Shown here: piece after piece, positions 48,335 to 58,565 of the stretch
Layout of the letters: every line of letters begins with the position of its first letter
Numbering within the stretch: position 1 is the stretch's first letter
Assembly: GCA_026826555.1 (NCBI GenBank)
Contig: JAKSZT010053881.1
Coordinates: 9,202,593 to 9,266,592, forward strand
Direction of reading: 5' to 3'
Source: Tolypeutes matacus
Taxonomy: Eukaryota > Chordata > Mammalia > Cingulata > Chlamyphoridae
Length of the DNA stretch: 64,000 nt
The notes under the pieces: model-generated
Seen by the model: only the letters and a program-made list of their open reading frames with translations
Databases searched by the model: none
What the model was told of the DNA's origin: nothing
Program-made: the position numbers and the translations under genes

Positions 48335-48560
48335 AAGTTCTGTATGCTCTTGGTCAGTTAACTTCACTTCTGTAATCTTGGACAGATAACTTCACCTCTG
48401 TGGTTTTGGACAGATAACTTCCTCTTGTGTCTTATCTGTAAAATGGGGCTAGTAGTGGTGTTTTGACCATAGAAGTTGATGCGAGAATTAAGTGTGACTG
48501 TGTCCGCATGGCATTTAGCAGAGTATCTGGCACTGACTGGGCTCAATAAATGTTAGCTAT
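48335..48560 (+). mobile_element. MIR SINE with internal triplication
   Basis: It ends in the MIR phrases TTATCTGTAAAATGGGGCTA and CTGACTGGGCTCAATAAATG. The segment TTGGACAGATAACTTCACCT is present three times in divergent form between about 48348 and 48425 with a period of about 29 bp. Confidence 0.8.
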
Positions 48561-48714
48561 TATTATAACTAAAAGAAACATCTGATTTCACACTGCAGTA
48601 ACTGCAGCCTGAAGTACTATTACTAAAGTCTTGACACGTGCTTTTGCTACTTGTAAAAACTTTTCCTTCTCTCCTCCTAAGTCTCACTCTTCTTCGAAGG
48701 GAGATGAAACTCTC

Positions 48715-48820
48715 AGTAAACGCCTGGTTCCGCCTCTGAGGCTGGCACTCCTACCACCCCCTACGCTCGTCGCTCTTCTCCCGCCACCGCAGGGCTCGGG
48801 GGCACTCGCGCAGTGCTTAC
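48715..48820. promoter_or_regulatory. Small CpG-rich cluster beside the main island
   Basis: A short stretch with repeated CG dinucleotides (CGCCTGG, CCGCC, CGCTCGTCGC, CTCGCGC) about 400 bp from the main CpG island, inside the inferred intron 1. It may be the island shore or a separate regulatory element. A MIR fragment begins at its right edge. Confidence 0.35.
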
Positions 48821-48930
48821 TCCTTGCCAAGCACTGTTCTGGCACTTTACATATATTAAATCATTAAATCCTCACAGCAATCTGACGAGAGCGATACTAT
48901 TATTAGTCCCATTTCACAGCTAAGGAAATG
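48810..48930 (-). mobile_element. MIR SINE fragment
   Basis: GCCAAGCACTGTTCTGGCAC, TCCTCACAGCAATCTGACGA, CCCATTTCACAGCTAAGGAA: reverse MIR overlapping the edge of the small CpG-rich cluster. Confidence 0.8.
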
Positions 48931-49773
48931 GGGTGAATATCCTCTCCCAGCATTTCTTATGGATACCAAATCCATTACATTCTACTCTCCCAAGATAATT
49001 CACGCATGATACGCCGACTCCTTTACACTTTGTGACTCTGGGAAGTGGAGCAAATACCCTAATAAGACCAAGCCTGCAAGCAGATTTCTCTTCTAGTTAC
49101 AACCCCAGATTTCCAAGTTTGTTCTAACCGAATGAACATACTAATGAACCCGAAAAACAAACGGGAAAACGCAGCTAATAAGTAAATGAGGGGTGCGTTC
49201 TCCGCGGGGGCGCCAGGCTGCGCGCTCGGTGTCACCCAGAGGGCGCGGCCAGCGGGGAGCGCAACTCGCGTCCGTGCGCCGTGCCAGAGCCGCAGCCTCT
49301 CCAACGGCAACTGAATGCAAACCCACAACAATCCTCTCCCACCGACGCTGTCACGCGCCCGGAGGGAAGTGGCCGGCGCGCCCAGCAGGGGTCAAAAGAA
49401 ACCGCAGAAAGGAAGAGTGAAGGAGGCAGAGGAGGAGAGGAGAATCCCTCCCCAGCCCAGCGCATCACCTGAGCGTTGCCCACCCGGGGTGGCCGCTCCC
49501 CACGCAGCACAGGCGGTGGGTCCCAGCTCCTCCGGAGCGTAAACAACGCCCCACCAACGCTGCCCTTCCAAGTCCGGGGTGTCAGTAGCCGACCCCGGTC
49601 GTAAAAACAGGCACAGAAACCCGCGCTCAACGCCGACAGGCACTGCGCAGCTTGCAGAGCCCGCGGCCCGGACGGTTGCTGGGCAGGCGGCGCGGGAAGG
49701 GGTGTCCTGGCGCGGAGCTGAAGATCGCGCGGCCCGAGAGCGCAAGCGGCGGCGGTGCGGGGCCGGCACGTAC

Positions 49774-50390
49774 CTCGGCGGCGGTGTGTCAAGCGGAGAT
49801 CCACCCGCGGCAAGTTGGAGCAGAGCAGAGGAAAGTTTCTGCGCCTCGCGCTCGGCGGCGGCGAGCTCCGGCAGCTGCTACGCAGAGGCACAACTACGCC
49901 ATCCCCAGCCGCCGCGGGACTTTCACCTCCTGCAGGGAGCTCCCGGGATCGCGCAGGGAAAGTGGCCCTGCACGAGAGCCTCCAACTTCCCTTCCTCACT
50001 CACTGGGAGGAGGAAAGCGCCGCTCGGCGTCCTCGAAACCCTCGATTACCCCCATCGTGCCGACCCAGCGTACTCGCTCTCCCTCACACACGCGCGGGTG
50101 GGGACGGGCAAGAAGCCACAGCAATCAGCGCGCGGGGGGAAGGGCGCTCCTACTCCGCGGTCCCTACTGGGGGCTCCGGGCCGCAGAGAAACTCCTCCTC
50201 CCGTCTCCTCTCTCCTCCCCCTTTTCCTCCCCGGCTGATGGATGAGCCCCGAGCGTTGCTCGAGCCTGCGTTTCCCTTCGGGCGGAGCAGGGGGAGGAGA
50301 AGGAACTCCGAGCGCGGCCTGGCTCCAGCGCGCCCAGGTTGGTGCTGTGGGTAGAGGCCTGTGGGAAGAGCGCAGGCTGCAACGTCTCGC
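49774..50390 (-). other. TGFBR3: Putative TGFBR3 non-coding exon 1
   Basis: The 3' end is placed at 49774 because the minus strand reads CCGCCGAG|GTACGTGCC there, the best donor I found in the island. Weaker alternatives are CAG|GTGATG near 49469 and CA|GTGAGT near 50000. The 5' end is unknown; 50390 is only the edge of the CpG-rich block. No coding sequence is proposed. RNA ends would be needed to fix the true start, and human TGFBR3 is known to have more than one promoter. Confidence 0.4.
50280..50285 (+). promoter_or_regulatory. GC box (Sp1-type)
   Basis: GGGCGG in the upstream half of the CpG island, on the plus strand. Sp1-type boxes work in either orientation. A single motif is weak evidence by itself, but the position suits a TGFBR3 core promoter. 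Confidence 0.4.
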
Positions 50391-50939
50391 TCGCTCAAAC
50401 TGGCTCCTTCAGACTTTCCACAGCTCTCTCGAGGAGTTGGGTTTTTATTTTGTTCCTCAGTCTTGGTATAAAAATTTTAAAACCTCAATTAATGTGATCA
50501 GGCCCGCTTGCCCACTCCCCAGCACAACCCTCCACGCACACATTCATTCTGTCCTTGTTTGTTTTTTCCAATCTCCCATCCTACTTGTTATCTCAAGATA
50601 TGCCCTGATGGTCAGTGGGATCTTGCCTGAGTCTCTTAAACAGCTGAGACTTCAGAGCCCTTGGCCCTGCCTGCTAAATAAATTAATGCACAGGCGCTAG
50701 GTCAGCATTACTTAGTGTTACTCTGAGGCTGGTCCAATGTGTAGGACCATGTGGGCTGTGTGGTTTCTGGCACACATGTGCACGTGAACTATAAGGTGCA
50801 GAAATTTACAAAGGCATCAGAACATCACCACTTTGATATGCCAGTTTACAAACACCCCACCCCACTCCTTTTTTTTTCCTATTAAGAAATACACTTAAGT
50901 CCCAGGACACTGTCTTACAAATAGGCAGGTAAAATGCCT

Positions 50940-51090
50940 CCAGTCTTGGCCCAGCTGTGTGACCTTGGACAAAGGTTTAAACTCTGCCACTAGACCAGCT
51001 GTGTGACCTTAGGCAAATGGCTCAAATTGTCCAAACCTGTTTTCTCCTCTGTAATATGATGAACTTGGTCTAGGGGACTTCTAAGATCTC
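50940..51090 (+). mobile_element. MIR SINE with duplicated core
   Basis: CAGCTGTGTGACCTTGGACA and CAGCTGTGTGACCTTAGGCA occur about 45 bp apart, then TTTTCTCCTCTGTAATATGA. Confidence 0.75.
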
Positions 51091-51234
51091 TTCCAGTTCT
51101 AAAGGGCTTATGGTCCAAGGCCTTTAATATGTTGGACAGTAGAATGAAAAGCTCCTTATATTATTATATGGAAAGTTACATGAAAAACATCAGTGATTAC
51201 TGGATTACTTCAAAAACCTCCTCAATGAACCAGT

Positions 51235-51310
51235 CATTCCTTACAAATATTTATTGAGCACCTATTACCTAAGAGGCCTCAAGCTGGGCCTGGGGTTATA
51301 CACAGGCTTA
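51235..51310 (-). mobile_element. L2 tail fragment
   Basis: ACAAATATTTATTGAGCACC, then TGGGCCTGGGGTTATACACA. Confidence 0.65.
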
Positions 51311-51511
51311 ATACCCTGAAGGAACAAGTCTTCTAGGTGGAATTACCCTCAACCTTTATATAGCCTAAGTTCAAGGCCTTTAGATTTCTCCTACAGTCAA
51401 ATTACATAGTATACATGAGCCCAAATCCTCAACCACCAGGCCTGTCACCAAAAGTTTTACATATTGGCAATATTAAATGTATTTTTCACAAAAGGACTTT
51501 AAAAGTCATGT

Positions 51512-51854
51512 TAAGGAAGCAGATGTGGCTCAAGCGATTGAGCTCCCGCCTACCATATGGGAGGTTCCGGGTTCATTTCCTGGTGCCCCCTAAAGAAGAC
51601 AAGCAAGACAGAGAGCTGACATGACAGGCAGGCATGGTGAGCTGAGGCAACAAGAGACAGAAGGAAGAAAACATAATGAGGGACACAAAAAAACAGAAAA
51701 CAGAGATGGCTCAAGCAATTAGGCGCCTCCCTCCCACAGTAGAGGTCATGGGTTTGATTCCCAGTACCTCCTAAAAAGAAGACCAGCAGACACAGCAAAT
51801 GCAAGCAATGAGGGGGTGGGAAGAAATAAATAAATAAAATAAACCATTAAAAAT
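51512..51854 (+). mobile_element. DAS-SINE, two-headed
   Basis: Heads at 51513 and about 51697, linker, and an AATAAATAAAATAAA tail. AAAGTCATGT (51502-51511) and AAACTCATGT (51855-51864) flank it. Confidence 0.88.
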
Positions 51855-52149
51855 AAAACTCATGTCTATTTAATTAGTTTCAGTAGATGATATGGAAAAA
51901 CATTAGAAATTATATCAGTATTTACAAAACTAATGATATCTACAGAGGTGTTTTCTCTTTAAGACTTTATACTACAATGTGATATTATTAGCACAAATCC
52001 AAATACCTGAAGCATAGAGCAAGAGTTTTTTAAAAATCTTAAAGTTTTGGTTCCCAAGCAGAGATCTAAAAAGGGTTCCCCTACCTTCTGAGTGGCATTA
52101 TTAACTGATTTCTAGTGGAGGATGGATTCTCTCCTCTCATTGGTTTCTT

Positions 52150-52391
52150 TTTTTTTTTTTTTTTAAGATTTTATTTATTTATTTATCCCCCCCTTGCTGC
52201 TTGTGCTTGCTGTGTCCATTTGCTGTGCAATTTTCTGTGTCTGCTTGTCTCCCTTTGTTGGGTCGTCTTGCTGCGTCAGCTCACCGCGCAGCATGGGCTG
52301 GCTTGCCTTCACCAGGAGGCCCTGGGGAATCGAACCCGGGGCCTCCCATATGGTAAATGGGAGCCCTATCAATTGAGCCAAATCCGCTTCC
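52150..52391 (-). mobile_element. DAS-SINE, young subtype
   Basis: Poly-T, TCCCCCCCTTGCTGCTTGTG, a TGTGTCCATTTGCTGTGC insert not seen in other young copies, reverse B-box and GCTTCC end. Exact 16-bp duplication CTCTCATTGGTTTCTT at 52134-52149 and 52392-52407. Confidence 0.93.
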
Positions 52392-52834
52392 CTCTCATTG
52401 GTTTCTTACAATGTAGGACTGCAATTGAATTACAGGATTTGTTACCTTGAGATACAAGATTCCTTTGGTCCAAGCTGGCATCTTGGTCGTTTGTTCCGAA
52501 TTTTTTTCGAAGATAGGGGAGTGAAATAAAAACGTGCACTTTCTCTTCCTTGCATAAAAACACTTGACAGCAGGGAGTCTCAGTGATTTATTGGGACTTG
52601 TGTTTCTCACAAGGAACCACCCCTCCTACAGGTGTGGGCCCACATGTTTATGATGACTCACATTTAGTGGTATGTCTCCAGCTTCTCCTGATTAGCAGAC
52701 AACTGAACAAATTGGTAATAACCTGTGCATGTCACTAATGCAGTATGCTCAATTTACCCTGCTCCCTTATAAAAGCAAACATCTCAAATTTCTGAAAGCC
52801 ATTAATCAGAAAAATCATTTGTTTAGTTGTTTTG

Positions 52835-53170
52835 TTTTGTTTTTTTTAAGATTTATTTTTATTTATTTATTTCTCCCTACTACCCATCCCATTGTTTCGG
52901 GTTCACTGTCTGCTCTCTGTGTCTGTTCATTGTGTGCTCATCACCAGGAACCAAACCCAGGGACCTCTCATGTGGGAGGGAGGCGCCAAATGGCTTGAGC
53001 CACCGCTATTGCATCTCTCATTTTGTTTCGTCATTTTGTTTCCTCATTGCATTATCTTGTTGCGTCAACTCACTGTCTTGCTTGTCTTCTTTAGGAGGCA
53101 CAGGGAACCAAACCTGGGACTTCCCATGAGGTAGATGGGTGCCCAACTGCTTGAGCCACATCCGCTTCCC
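52835..53170 (-). mobile_element. DAS-SINE, two-headed
   Basis: Two reverse B-boxes (GGAACCAAACCCAGGGACCT; GGGAACCAAACCTGGGACTT) with the TGTTTCGTCATTTTGTTTCC linker, ending ATCCGCTTCCC. Possible weak AGTKGTTTT flank. Confidence 0.88.
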
Positions 53171-53189
53171 AGTGGTTTTTTAACAATTC

Positions 53190-53400
53190 CTTATATAGTA
53201 CTTAGCACAAGCTTTGCACTTTACAAATTCTAACTAAGTTAATCCTTATAACAACTCTATTGTCCTTATTTTAAAGATTAGAAAATGATGCACAAAAACG
53301 TTAAATAATTGACCCAAGGTCACACAACCATGACATGGCAGAGCCAGGAAGTTACCCAGGCTGCCTAGCTCCAGAGTCAGTGCTCTCAACTTCCATTTTG
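53190..53400 (-). mobile_element. MIR SINE
   Basis: TTTAAAGATTAGAAAATGAT, CCCAAGGTCACACAACCATG, GGCAGAGCCAGGAAGTTACC: reverse MIR. Confidence 0.85.
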
Positions 53401-53429
53401 GGCTGGAGGTCAAAGTGAGCCCTCTTCCG

Positions 53430-53515
53430 TTCAGGAAGAGAGAGAGAAAGAGAGAGAAGGAGGGAGAGAGAAAGAAAGAAAGAGAAGGAGGGAGGGAAAG
53501 AGAGACACTTCTATT
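53430..53515 (+). repeat. GA-rich polypurine tract
   Basis: AGAGAGAGAAAG/GGAGGG units over about 85 bp, purine-only on the plus strand. Confidence 0.9.
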
Positions 53516-54224
53516 ATTTTTTTAAAGCCTTATTATTTCAGTGTTTTAAAGAATAAAAACAAAAGTTTGTTGAGGAGAAATACCACCCCACCACCACTAC
53601 ATAAAAATAGATTCCTTTCACCCAATAAAGGAGGGAGAGAGATACTCACTTTAAAGTTTGTCTAATACAGCCAACATCTTAGAGGCAATTGCATAACTAC
53701 TTTCAAGAATGTGTGACAGAACATGAACCAAATGTTGCTCCAAAACTGTTGTGACAGGACACTGGTCTACAAGCTACACAGTATGTGCTCCTATTTTCTT
53801 CTCAGATTTACTACTTTATTGTAAAATTCGCTTGTAAAGATTCCAATTCATACCTGTAGGTGTTTTATATATTACCATAATCTAATGCCACATTTTCTAT
53901 ATCTATATCCAAGATTAGGATTTAGTTTTCACTGATAAAATGTGCAGCCGTAAATTTCAAATTAATGAGGAAAACAAACAGATGAATGTGTATTAAGAGC
54001 AAAGCCCAAAACAGACACCTGATTTAGGCCTGGACAATTCCTTAGAGAATTCGGAAACAAAGATCCAAAGCAAATTCCTTTACAGAAACCGTGAGTTCCT
54101 GCAAACTTGCCATTTCCTGTGCCCATGCAGGAGCCTCCAGTGGAGGTTTCCATAATACACCTTCAATTTCCCGCTCAGCGGGGATTCTGATGAAGTAGGA
54201 AACCTAACACCATTTCAAAGTGAC

Positions 54225-54265
54225 AGTAAACACCACCCCCACCACCACCCCCCACCCCCACCGCC
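54225..54265 (+). repeat. (CCACC)n low-complexity tract
   Basis: Repeated CACCACCCCC units. Confidence 0.85.
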
Positions 54266-55022
54266 GAGATCCTGTGGTCTTAGCTCCCCCAGGTTGTGGT
54301 CCAGCCTCAGTTGTCCCTCAGTAGGAGCTGGGATTCCAAAGGGAGGACGCTGCCCCCACCCCATCTCCCCAGCTGCCAAGCAGGGAAATAGCCCCCTCTC
54401 TTTTTTTCTTTTTTAATATTTTTGTTTTTGTTTTGGGGGGGGGGGGTTTGGTTTTGGCCTGGAGACGGAAAAAAAAAAAATCACAAAAGATGACATATTA
54501 TTTTATGCTCCAGGGGACCAAAGAAGAAATGGGACCCCCAGGATGTATATTAATATCTGTGACTATTACAAATCTCAGCCACAATTCAAGTGTGGCTTCA
54601 TATTTTCAAACTGAACTGAAATCCCATTGTGAGCCCTTTGTCAATTGAGGGTCTCCCCCACGCTCTCTGTCCAGGGTTATATCAAATTTTGGGAGGCTTA
54701 CACAGAGCAGAGATGGGAGAAGGGTACTATCTCATCCTCAGAGTCATCATCTTAGTCATGCTTGACTGTTCTGCAATGAGCCTGTATCATTTTCACCAAA
54801 AGTAATGGGATGATGAGAAAATTCTCGCTGTCCTGATTTTGTGATAATCAGGGTAGGTTAAACATTCGCTATATTAGAAACCATGCATGTTTCCCCAGAC
54901 CAAGTTTTTCTCCCTAGGTCTGGCTTTTAGAATGCTGGTGATAAACTAAGCCTGATTTATTATATGACCATCCTATATGGGAAATGACTAGGTATCTTTG
55001 GTCAACCTTAAGAGATATAGCA

Positions 55023-55397
55023 GGGGGACAGATGTGGCTCAAATGGTTGGGTATCCGTCTCCCATATGGAGGGACCTGGGTTCAATCCCCAGGACCTCGC
55101 GCTGTCAGCCCCAGGAGCCACGCAGCAAGATGATGACATAACAGGAGACTGACACAAGGGAGAGCCAAGACGAGATGTTCCGAAAAATCCAGAACTAAAG
55201 TAGCGCAGGTGGTAGGATGCCTCTCTCCCATATCAGAGGTTCCAAGGATTGAATCCCAGTGAAAACAGGAGAAGGATGAGAAAGGAGGGCAGGAAACAGA
55301 CACAAAGAGTTGCTCAGGGAATGGATACAACAAAACCGGGTGGAGGTAGGGGGTTAAATGGATAAAAGTAAATAAATAAATAAATCCTTTTTTAAAA
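55023..55397 (+). mobile_element. DAS-SINE, two-headed variant
   Basis: Head GGGACAGATGTGGCTCAAAT, B-box GGGTTCAATCCCCAGG, a second head near 55190 (GTAGCGCAGGTGGTAGGATG) with B-box-like GGATTGAATCCC, and an AAATAAATAAATAAAT tail. Same variant as 6577-7034. Confidence 0.85.
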
Positions 55398-55466
55398 AGT
55401 ATAGGGGAGTAAGATACGAATGTTTGTTAGTAGTAAAACTTTGACCATGCTCTTTCATAATTTGTT

Positions 55467-55562
55467 TTGTTTGTGTTTTTTACCGGGAGGTCCCAGGCAT
55501 TGAACCCAGGTCCCTCCATATGGGAAACGGACACCCAACCATTTGAGCCACATCTGTCCCCA
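55467..55562 (-). mobile_element. Short DAS-SINE
   Basis: ACCGGGAGGTCCCAGGCATT reverse start, CCATTTGAGCCACATCTGTC end. Exact duplication TTCATAATTTGTT at 55454-55466 and 55563-55575, inside an L1 tail. Confidence 0.93.
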
Positions 55563-55657
55563 TTCATAATTTGTTAACAAATGTTTCACAACAATGCAAA
55601 GTCCTTGTGATGGGGTGATGTGTGGGAGCCCTGTGTGATGTTATTATGCATGTGTGT

Positions 55658-56010
55658 GTGTTTGTTTTTTTTTTTTAAATCTCAAAATTCTTTTATAAAG
55701 GAAACAGACTGTGACACATTATTAAAAATGCAATTTTAGGTACATACTTGATTTGTGAAAGGCTATAAACTTAACTTGAAGACACTCAAAAAAAGAAATC
55801 AAAGATAAAAACAAACATTTCTATAATCAACAAAAAAGGGACTAATTCAAAACAAGTTTAAATAATAGGCTACTAAAAAGAAAAAAAAGAAAAAAGGAGT
55901 TCACAAAAGGAGGCATTAATCATCAAATGTAATTTTTTTCCCTTGAAATACGGCAATTTTAGATTGCTGTTCTTTTTGCCTCCTGCTTGCTTCCCACGAA
56001 GGATGAAGAG
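55658..56010 (-). pseudogene. Small processed retrocopy of an unidentified transcript
   Basis: Exact 13-bp duplication TATGCATGTGTGT at 55645-55657 and 56011-56023. On the minus strand it starts CTCTTCATCCTTCGTGGGAA and ends in a poly-A run (plus-strand T run from about 55664), with a TATAAA-type variant polyadenylation signal about 20 nt before. It matches no repeat in the window. I do not recognise the parent RNA. The pyrimidine start and short length fit a non-coding RNA or a 3'UTR fragment. Confidence 0.75.
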
Positions 56011-56376
56011 TATGCATGTGTGTTTTGTAAGTTCACAATGTTTACTGAACACTTACTGTTTATGTCTGTTCATGTATGAATAATATACTTTAATAAATTG
56101 TTTTAATTTTTTTTTAAAGTAATGGGATGATTATTCCTTTTTTTTTTTCTTCTTTTTATAAGGGTGTAATTAAAACAACAAAGATCTTAGGATCATTGAA
56201 TCTTTAATAGGCGATCCAAGAACTGATCGTTTGATTGTCAGCTAAACCTTGGTTTCAGTAATAACTAAAAAGTAATACCAGCATAGAACAAATAAAGACT
56301 ATTTATGGACATTATTGTTCATTTTGAGTTGCAAAGTTGGGGTATCTTTCATCCAAATAATTCCCCCAATTCTTTA

Positions 56377-56575
56377 TTTTTTTTTTATTTATTTATTTTT
56401 TTTAAGATTTTATTTTATTTATTCATTTATCCCCCCCTTGCTGCTTGTGCTCGCTGGGCCAGCCAACCACGCCGTGCGGGCGGGCCCGCCCTCACCAGGA
56501 GGCCCCGGGAACCGAACCCGGGGCCTCCCATATGGTAAACGGGAGCCCCACTGATTGAGCCACAGCCGCTTCCCT
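56377..56575 (-). mobile_element. DAS-SINE, young CpG-rich subtype
   Basis: TCCCCCCCTTGCTGCTTGTG, GGGCCCGCCCTCACCAGGAG, end CACAGCCGCTTCCC. Exact duplication CCCCCAATTCTTTA at 56363-56376 and 56576-56589. Confidence 0.93.
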
Positions 56576-56610
56576 CCCCCAATTCTTTAATCCTTTCCTT
56601 CCTATTTTCT

Positions 56611-56765
56611 TTTTTTAAGATTTATTTTATTTATTTATTTCTCCCCACCACCTCATTGTTTGCACTCACTGTCTGCTCCTCTTCTTTTTAGGAGGCATCT
56701 GAACCGAACCCTAGACCTCCCATGTGGGAGAGAGGTGCCCAACGGCTTGAGCTGCCTCTACTCTC
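56611..56765 (-). mobile_element. DAS-SINE (tail half of the dimeric type)
   Basis: TTTAAGATTTATTTTATTTA, TTGTTTGCACTCACTGTCTG, reverse B-box-like GAACCGAACCCTAGACCTCC, end CTCTACTCTCC. Confidence 0.85.
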
Positions 56766-56822
56766 CTACTGTTCTTGATATCCAGTTACCCTAAAGAAAG
56801 CAAACTGATTGCCTTCATTTTA

Positions 56823-57012
56823 TTTATTTTTTTTTTTAAGATTTTATTTATTTATTCATTCATTTATCCCCCCTTGCTGCTTGTGCTCGCTGGGTCAGCT
56901 AACCACAACGTGCGGACGGGCTTGCCTTCAACAGGAGGCCCCGGGAACCAAACCCGGGACCTCCCATATGGTAAACGGGAGCCCTACTGATTGAGCCACA
57001 GCCGCTTCCCCA
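56823..57012 (-). mobile_element. DAS-SINE, young CpG-rich subtype
   Basis: Same body as the copy at 56377. Duplication CTTCATTTTA at 56813-56822 and 57013-57022. Third reverse DAS in 640 bp. Confidence 0.92.
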
Positions 57013-57029
57013 CTTCATTTTAACAAGTA

Positions 57030-58565
57030 CAAGAAACCCAGACAAAACCACAATGAGACACCATTTCACACCCACTAGAATGGCTGCTATTTTTTTTTTT
57101 AATGAAAAGAAAAATAACAAGTATTGGAGAGGATGCGGAGAAATAGGAACACTCACTCATTGCTGGTGGCAGTGTAAAATGGTGTGGCCGCTGTGGAAGA
57201 CAGTTTGATGATTCCACAGAAAGCTAAGTATAGAATTATCATATGACCCCGCAATCCCACTGCTAGGTTTATACCCAAAATAATTGAAAGCAGGGACTTG
57301 AACCAATGTTCATAGCAGCATTACTCACAATTGCCAAAAGATGGAAACAACCCAAGTGTCTATCAACCAATGAATGTATAAATAAAATATGGCATACACA
57401 TACAATGGAGTTTTACTCGGCCGTCAAAAGGAATGAAGTCCTGCTACATGAGACAACATGGATGAACCTTAAAGACATCATGTTGAGTTAAATAAACCAG
57501 ATAAACCGGACGCAAAAGGCCAAATAATGTTATGATCTCACTGATATGAAACAATTGGAATAAGCAAACTCAGAGTTAGAATCTAGAATACAGGTTACTG
57601 GGGGGCATGGTGGGGATAGGGAACGGGAAGTTAAGGCTTCAAAGATACAGGGTTCCTATTAGGAATGAAAGAATGTTTAGGTAATGGATGGTGGTGATGG
57701 TAGCACAACATTGTGAACGCAATTAAGAGCAATGATATATATATTTGAATATGATTAAAGGGGGAAATGTTAGATTGTATATAGGGTAACAATTTAAAAA
57801 AAATTTTTTTTTAATCCATTGATACATTAATGTGGAGCCAGTGGCCACTGGATGCTTTGGGGGCAGGGAGAGGGAAAAGCAATTTTAATACAGGGGTTTT
57901 TTTGGGACTTGGGAATTATCCTGAGTGACATTGAAACAACAGATATAGGCCATTTTACATCAGCATATAATATGCAGAACTGTGTGGGAGAGAGTGTGGT
58001 CTACAATGTGAACTATGGGCCATGCTTAGTGGCAAAACCCCAGAATGTGTATATCCATTGCAGGTGATGTGCCACACTAATGAAAGATGTTTATGTGGGA
58101 GGTTGTGGGAGGTGTGGGTGGTGGGGCATATGGGAATCCCTATAATTTTTGTGTAACATTTATGTAATCTAAGTATCTTTTTTTAAAAATTAGTAATAAA
58201 AAATAAAAAGTTAAAAAAAGATGGATATAGAATTAATAAATTCTGACCCTTGCCCCTCTTAAAAAAAAAATCTATGGAACTATAATACATCAACAGTGAA
58301 CCCTAAGTTAAACTATGGATTTTAATTAATAGTACAATTATTTAAAATGTGCTATCATCAGTGAACCCTAAGTTAAACCCTAAACTTTAATTAATAGTAC
58401 AATAGTACAATTAATAGTACAATTTAAAAAATAGGTTATCATCAGTTGTAACAAATGTTCCACACCAATGCAAGGTGTTGGTGGTAGAGTGATATAAGGG
58501 AATCCTGTATTTTATGCATGATTGCTCTGTAAACCCACAACTTCTCTAATAAAGGAGAAAAAAAA
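57030..58565 (+). mobile_element. L1 fragment, ORF2 3' end with a duplicated-looking 3'UTR
   Basis: ORF2 3' landmarks (ATTGGAGAGGATGCGGAGAA; MFIAALLTIAK-type translation near 57306; GGAGTTTTACTCGGCCGTCA). The 3'UTR contains one A-rich end near 58215 and continues to a second tail (CCACACCAATGCAAGGTGTT...ACTTCTCTAATAAAGGAG) near 58560. These are either two copies or one element with an expanded 3'UTR. Confidence 0.8.

Larger units (their letters stand above)
24775..49773 (-). other. TGFBR3: TGFBR3 intron 1
   Basis: This is the interval between the putative exon 1 donor and the exon 2 acceptor, about 25 kb. Stretches with no recognised repeat or gene include about 24800-26100, 26800-28900, 29050-29900, 30600-31230, 31360-32200, 35870-36020, 37640-38640, 41430-42590, 43270-46620, 46820-47280 and 47420-48330. 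Several look unusually complex and AT-rich and could contain enhancers, such as 47930-48170. Confidence 0.6.
49190..50400 (-). promoter_or_regulatory. TGFBR3: CpG island, probable TGFBR3 promoter
   Basis: About 1.2 kb is dense in CG dinucleotides and free of interspersed repeats, in sharp contrast to the AT-rich, SINE-filled flanks. It lies about 25 kb upstream, in the minus sense, of the TGFBR3 leader exon, where the gene's non-coding first exon is expected. A GGGCGG box lies at 50280-50285. I see no convincing minus-strand TATA box, as is usual for CpG-island promoters. Long open frames on both strands here reflect the scarcity of stop codons in GC-rich DNA, not coding sequence. Confidence 0.75.
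54815..56115 (+). mobile_element. L1-tail insertion with hairpin head and nested elements
   Basis: Exact 16-bp duplication AAAGTAATGGGATGAT at 54799-54814 and 56116-56131. Order: hairpin head (54821-55022), dimeric DAS (55023-55397), then an L1 3'UTR tail that matches 35630-35845 and is interrupted by a short DAS (55467-55562) and a retrocopy (55658-56010). It ends TTTAATAAATTG plus a T/A-rich tail. Confidence 0.85.

Noticed and set aside
49232..49999. 255-residue open frame on the minus strand, and long plus-strand frames at 49579-50354
   Set aside because: All lie in the CpG island. The predicted proteins are Arg/Pro/Ala-rich with no domain, and several overlapping frames on both strands are equally long, as expected when stop codons are rare.
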